Source of the DNA: Deltaproteobacteria bacterium
GTDB lineage: Bacteria; Desulfobacterota; Desulfuromonadia; Desulfuromonadales; BM103
Reading direction: 5' to 3'
NCBI GenBank assembly: GCA_019313105.1
Contig: JAFDBW010000053.1
Coordinates: forward strand, 1 to 9,833
DNA: 9,833 bases
Below the pieces are notes generated by a model, which worked only from the letters and a program-made list of their open reading frames with translations, made no database searches and had not been told where the DNA came from. Below are positions 7,362-9,833 of the stretch, piece by piece (positions within the stretch are counted from its first letter, which is position 1; every line of letters starts with the position of its first letter). Made by a program: the position numbers and the translations under genes.

Positions 7362-7405
7362 CAGCACACTTTAAAGTCTTTTAACTCTGGCCGGGGTGAC
7401 ATCCT

Positions 7406-7771
7406 ATGTTTGGTATCGGCTTTCCTGAACTACTCCTGATTATGGCGATCGCCCTGATCGTGCTCGGCCCGAAACGCCTGCCTGATCTGGCCCGGGCGCT
7501 TGGCCGCGGCTTTTCGGAGTTCAAACGTGCCACCGATGAACTGAAGCAAACCTTTGAAGCAGAAACCCGCGCCAATGATTTCAAACGCCCGAAAGATACA
7601 CCGGCCAAGTTGACACCACCTGGCGCCATGCAGGAGGGTTACCCGCAGGAGGCCAACCCTGTCGAGACAACACCCGTTACCGAGAACGCTCCTGCCAGCA
7701 AAGACAGCGATCCTGATCCTGCTGCCAACACCGACACCGCAACCAAAACCGAGGGCACCTCGAATGAGTGA
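7406..7771 (+). CDS. tatB: Twin-arginine translocase subunit TatB (TatA/B family)
   Basis: A 121-residue member of the TatA/B family. A short N-terminal membrane helix (about residues 6-21) has a glutamate at position 8 (MFGIGFPELLLI). It is followed by the GPKRLP hinge and an amphipathic helix (LPDLARALGRGFSEFKRATDELKQTFEAE, to about 54). The remainder is a disordered tail rich in Pro, Thr, Ala and Glu. Glu8 and the GPxRLP hinge are TatB-like; TatA normally has an FG-[TK]-KKL hinge. TatB works with TatC as the receptor for folded proteins carrying twin-arginine signal peptides. GGGGTGA precedes the ATG with good spacing. The end overlaps the tatC start by 8 bases (ATGAGTGA), indicating translational coupling. 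No second TatA-type gene is present here, so it may be named TatA in some annotations or serve both roles. Confidence 0.85.
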   Translation: MFGIGFPELLLIMAIALIVLGPKRLPDLARALGRGFSEFKRATDELKQTFEAETRANDFKRPKDTPAKLTPPGAMQEGYPQEANPVETTPVTENAPASKDSDPDPAANTDTATKTEGTSNE

Positions 7772-8528
7772 TGACCGGATGCCCCTGACCTCGCACCTGG
7801 AGGAATTGCGGCGCAAACTGATCATCGCCGGGGTTTCCTGGCTGGTGGCGTTTCTGGCCTGCTATGCCTTTGCCGAACCCCTGTTCGATCTCATTGCCTC
7901 ACCGGTCCGTTCGGCTCTGCCAGAAGGCACTTCGCTGGTTTTCATCACCGCTACGGAGCCCTTCTTTACCTATCTGAAGATCGGAGCTCTGGCGGGTTTG
8001 CTGGTTTCAATGCCGGTGATCTTCTGGCAGATCTGGTCATTTGTCGCTCCCGGATTATACCAGCACGAAAAACGCTACATTGTTCCTTTTGTCCTGGCCA
8101 GCACCCTCTGCTTCGCGACCGGCGCTTTTTTCGGTTATCAATACGTCTTTCCCATGGCATTCAAGGTTCTGATCGAGTTTGGGACCGGTAGCGGTGAACT
8201 CAATGCCATGCTTTCCATGGGTTCTTACCTGTCTCTCTCCAGCAAACTACTCCTCGCCTTCGGCCTGGTTTTCGAGCTCCCGGTCGTGATCTTCTTTCTC
8301 GCCCGCATGGGCATCGTCGATCACAAGATGTTGGCGCGCAACCGCAAGTTCGCCCTGCTCGCGGCCTTTCTGACCGGAGCCATGCTGACTCCCCCGGACG
8401 TCTTTTCGCAGACCGCCCTGGCCGTCCCCTTTATCGTCCTCTACGAGATCGGTATCATCGTAGCCCGAATATTCGGTAAACGGCGAGCAACTGCTGACGA
8501 AAGCGCTGACCTGTCATCTGCCGAATAG
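7764..8528 (+). CDS. tatC: Sec-independent protein translocase subunit TatC
   Basis: The 254-residue length and six hydrophobic segments (about 20-40, 70-95, 105-130, 155-180, 195-210, 215-235) match TatC, the core of the Tat receptor complex in the inner membrane. Conserved elements are the N-terminal HLEELRRKL (11-19); the ATEPFFTYLK stretch; APGLYQHEKR, with Glu102 in the signal-peptide binding site; FGLVFELPV, with the membrane-buried Glu171; and TPPDVFSQ, with Asp212. The hydrophilic tail after residue 236 is short and not conserved. It starts inside the end of tatB, with GAGG about 9 bases upstream of the ATG. No clear hairpin terminator follows it. The assignment is firm. Confidence 0.98.
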   Translation: MSDDRMPLTSHLEELRRKLIIAGVSWLVAFLACYAFAEPLFDLIASPVRSALPEGTSLVFITATEPFFTYLKIGALAGLLVSMPVIFWQIWSFVAPGLYQHEKRYIVPFVLASTLCFATGAFFGYQYVFPMAFKVLIEFGTGSGELNAMLSMGSYLSLSSKLLLAFGLVFELPVVIFFLARMGIVDHKMLARNRKFALLAAFLTGAMLTPPDVFSQTALAVPFIVLYEIGIIVARIFGKRRATADESADLSSAE

Positions 8529-8565
8529 CGTCCACTGTCTTCACTGTTGAACCGGTCTGCTGCTC

Positions 8566-8593
8566 TTGTTTTCACGTCAGCTTAGGTTATAAT
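8566..8593 (+). promoter_or_regulatory. Candidate promoter for the AspT-type transporter gene
   Basis: A perfect -10 box TATAAT (8588-8593) lies 16 bp after TTGTTT (8566-8571; only 3 of 6 consensus). The start would be near 8600, leaving a leader of about 26 bases. A 5-bp inverted repeat, AGGTT (8584-8588) and AACCT (8600-8604), flanks the -10 box and could be a repressor site, though it is short. This suggests the transporter is transcribed separately from tatBC. Confidence 0.55.
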
Positions 8594-8625
8594 CTCGCAA
8601 ACCTTTCATTTTGTGAGACCTCCTT

Positions 8626-9833
8626 ATGTCCCTTGATTATCTGACCGGATTGTTGCACGACAACCAGGCTCTGCTGTTCTTTGTCGTGCTGGGCTTCGGC
8701 TACCTGATCGGCAAGGTCAAAATCAAGGGCTTCGAGTTCGGACCGGTGGCCGGGGTTCTTTTTGTCGGCCTGGTGTTCGGTCATTACGGGTACGGTGAAA
8801 ACCTGCCCGTGCAGAGCATCGGCTTCATGATGTTTATTTTTTCGGTCGGACTGCAGGCCGGCCCGCGTTTCTTTTCCGTCCTCATGCATGACGGGCTGCG
8901 CTACTTCATCCTCGCCCTGGTGGTGGCCGTCAGCGGTTTTTCCGTCGCGACGGTAACCACGCAGATCTTCTCTCTCGAGCCGGGCTCTTCCGCAGGTGTC
9001 CTCGCCGGGGCACTGACCACAACACCGACTCTGGCCGCCGCAGAAGACGCGATCCGCAGCGGCACGATCTTGCCACCGGAAGGTTTCTCGAAAGAGATGA
9101 TGCTGAGCAACATCATGACCGGCTACGCGATCACCTATCTGTTCGGCCTGATCGGCCTGATCGTGCTGATCCGCGTCATCCCGATCGTCACCAAGGTCAA
9201 CCTGGTGGATGAAGCAAAAGCCCTGGCAGGCGATGACACAGCATCACACTCAAACCAGATGGCCGATCTCGGCAAGATTGTGACCCGGGCATTTATGGTG
9301 CAGAAGGAGGACTTCGTCGGCAAAACGTTTGGTGAATACCTGAAAACCGGTGTCGGTGATGTGACGGTACATAAAGTCAAGCGAGGAGAAGAATTCATCC
9401 CAGTCGATGTGGACACAACTCTGCAAATCGGCGACAAGGTCTCCTTTGTCGGTGCCCAGAATAAGCTGATTTTAGGTCCGGAAAGAATCGGTCCAGAGAT
9501 CATTGACCCGGACCTGCTCGATGCAGGAACGGAATCCTGTCTGATCGTCATCACTCGAAAAAGCGCCATGGGGATGAACATCAGCCGTAAAAGTGTCAGT
9601 CAAAAATATGGTTGCGTTCTGGCAGAGGTAAAGCGCCTGGGGGTTGCGGTACCGCTCGATCCACATATCACTCTACAGCGCGGCGATGTTCTGAATGTCA
9701 CCGGGCCGATCGCCGGTATCGAACGCATGCAGAAAGCTCTGGGCCATGCAGAACGTGATCTCGATGAAACCGATCTGCTGACCTTTGCCCTCGGCATAGA
9801 TGCCGGGATCCTGGTCGGCAGCTATACCATAAA
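8626..9833 (+). CDS. AspT/YidE-type membrane transporter with two RCK-C domains, partial (runs off right edge)
   Basis: The frame is open from the ATG at 8626 to the window edge (402 codons); the family is about 550-560 residues, so roughly the last quarter is missing. Layout: five to six membrane segments in residues 14-190 (SVGLQAGPRFF at 74-84 and GALTTTPTLAAAEDA at 128-142 are typical of the AspT/YidE/YbjL permease repeat). Two cytoplasmic TrkA-C (RCK-C) domains follow at about 221-283 and 303-372. The second permease repeat then begins (LTFALGIDAGILVGSYTI, 385-402). Characterised relatives exchange aspartate for alanine or succinate-type acids; most, like YidE and YbjL, have no known substrate, and none can be assigned here. 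The start codon lacks a proper Shine-Dalgarno (only GTGAGA) and is preceded directly by ACCTCCTT. No alternative in-frame start exists nearby. Confidence 0.88.
   Translation, partial: MSLDYLTGLLHDNQALLFFVVLGFGYLIGKVKIKGFEFGPVAGVLFVGLVFGHYGYGENLPVQSIGFMMFIFSVGLQAGPRFFSVLMHDGLRYFILALVVAVSGFSVATVTTQIFSLEPGSSAGVLAGALTTTPTLAAAEDAIRSGTILPPEGFSKEMMLSNIMTGYAITYLFGLIGLIVLIRVIPIVTKVNLVDEAKALAGDDTASHSNQMADLGKIVTRAFMVQKEDFVGKTFGEYLKTGVGDVTVHKVKRGEEFIPVDVDTTLQIGDKVSFVGAQNKLILGPERIGPEIIDPDLLDAGTESCLIVITRKSAMGMNISRKSVSQKYGCVLAEVKRLGVAVPLDPHITLQRGDVLNVTGPIAGIERMQKALGHAERDLDETDLLTFALGIDAGILVGSYTI

Noticed and set aside
7251..7405. Possible riboswitch upstream of nadA
   Set aside because: The predicted leader is only about 30 bases and shows no conserved NAD-riboswitch features.
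8533..8547. Direct repeat CACTGT-CTT-CACTGT after tatC
   Set aside because: Six-base copies at a single place are not informative, and no hairpin or known element accompanies them.

Overview
The window looks like a conserved housekeeping stretch of a Gram-negative, moderately GC-rich bacterium. The best guess is a member of the Desulfuromonadales/Geobacter-type Deltaproteobacteria (Desulfobacterota). This rests on the gene order mfd, lipoprotein parvulin, SurA-like parvulin, pdxA, a PilZ protein, and the style of the protein sequences. It is an inference from memory of the families, because no database search was possible.

Layout, left to right. Bases 1-135 (minus) hold the first 45 codons of pdxA, which runs off the left edge. 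Bases 136-312 form a divergent control region with a candidate promoter on each strand and a short perfect palindrome between them. Bases 313-672 (plus) encode a 119-residue single-domain PilZ protein, a likely cyclic-di-GMP sensor. A bidirectional hairpin terminator at 694-720 separates it from the convergent surA end. From 784 to 7243 everything is on the minus strand. Read in transcription order it is nadA (quinolinate synthase), mfd (transcription-repair coupling factor), a lipoprotein parvulin-type isomerase, and a SurA-like periplasmic chaperone. A strong sigma-70-like promoter (-35 at 7302-7307, -10 at 7279-7284) lies upstream of nadA, and no internal terminator was seen, so this is probably one operon. 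Bases 7244-7405 are a second divergent control region, whose plus-strand promoter drives tatB-tatC (7406-8528, 8-bp overlap). A further promoter with a perfect TATAAT precedes the last gene, an AspT/YidE-type membrane transporter with two RCK-C (TrkA-C) domains that runs off the right edge.

How the genes relate. NadA supplies the quinolinate ring for NAD, Mfd removes stalled RNA polymerase and recruits nucleotide excision repair, and the two parvulins are envelope folding factors. TatBC export folded proteins, and PdxA serves vitamin B6 synthesis. PilZ is the only obvious second-messenger component. It sits exactly where a surA-pdxA operon would otherwise be continuous, and pdxA appears to have its own promoter as a result.

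I found no mobile element, CRISPR array, tRNA, rRNA or defence-like cassette, and no convincing undescribed system. The points worth a second look are modest: complementary loss of active-site histidines in the two parvulins, two back-to-back divergent promoter regions, a Tat locus with no separate TatA, weak translation-start signals on mfd and the transporter, and the position of the PilZ gene.
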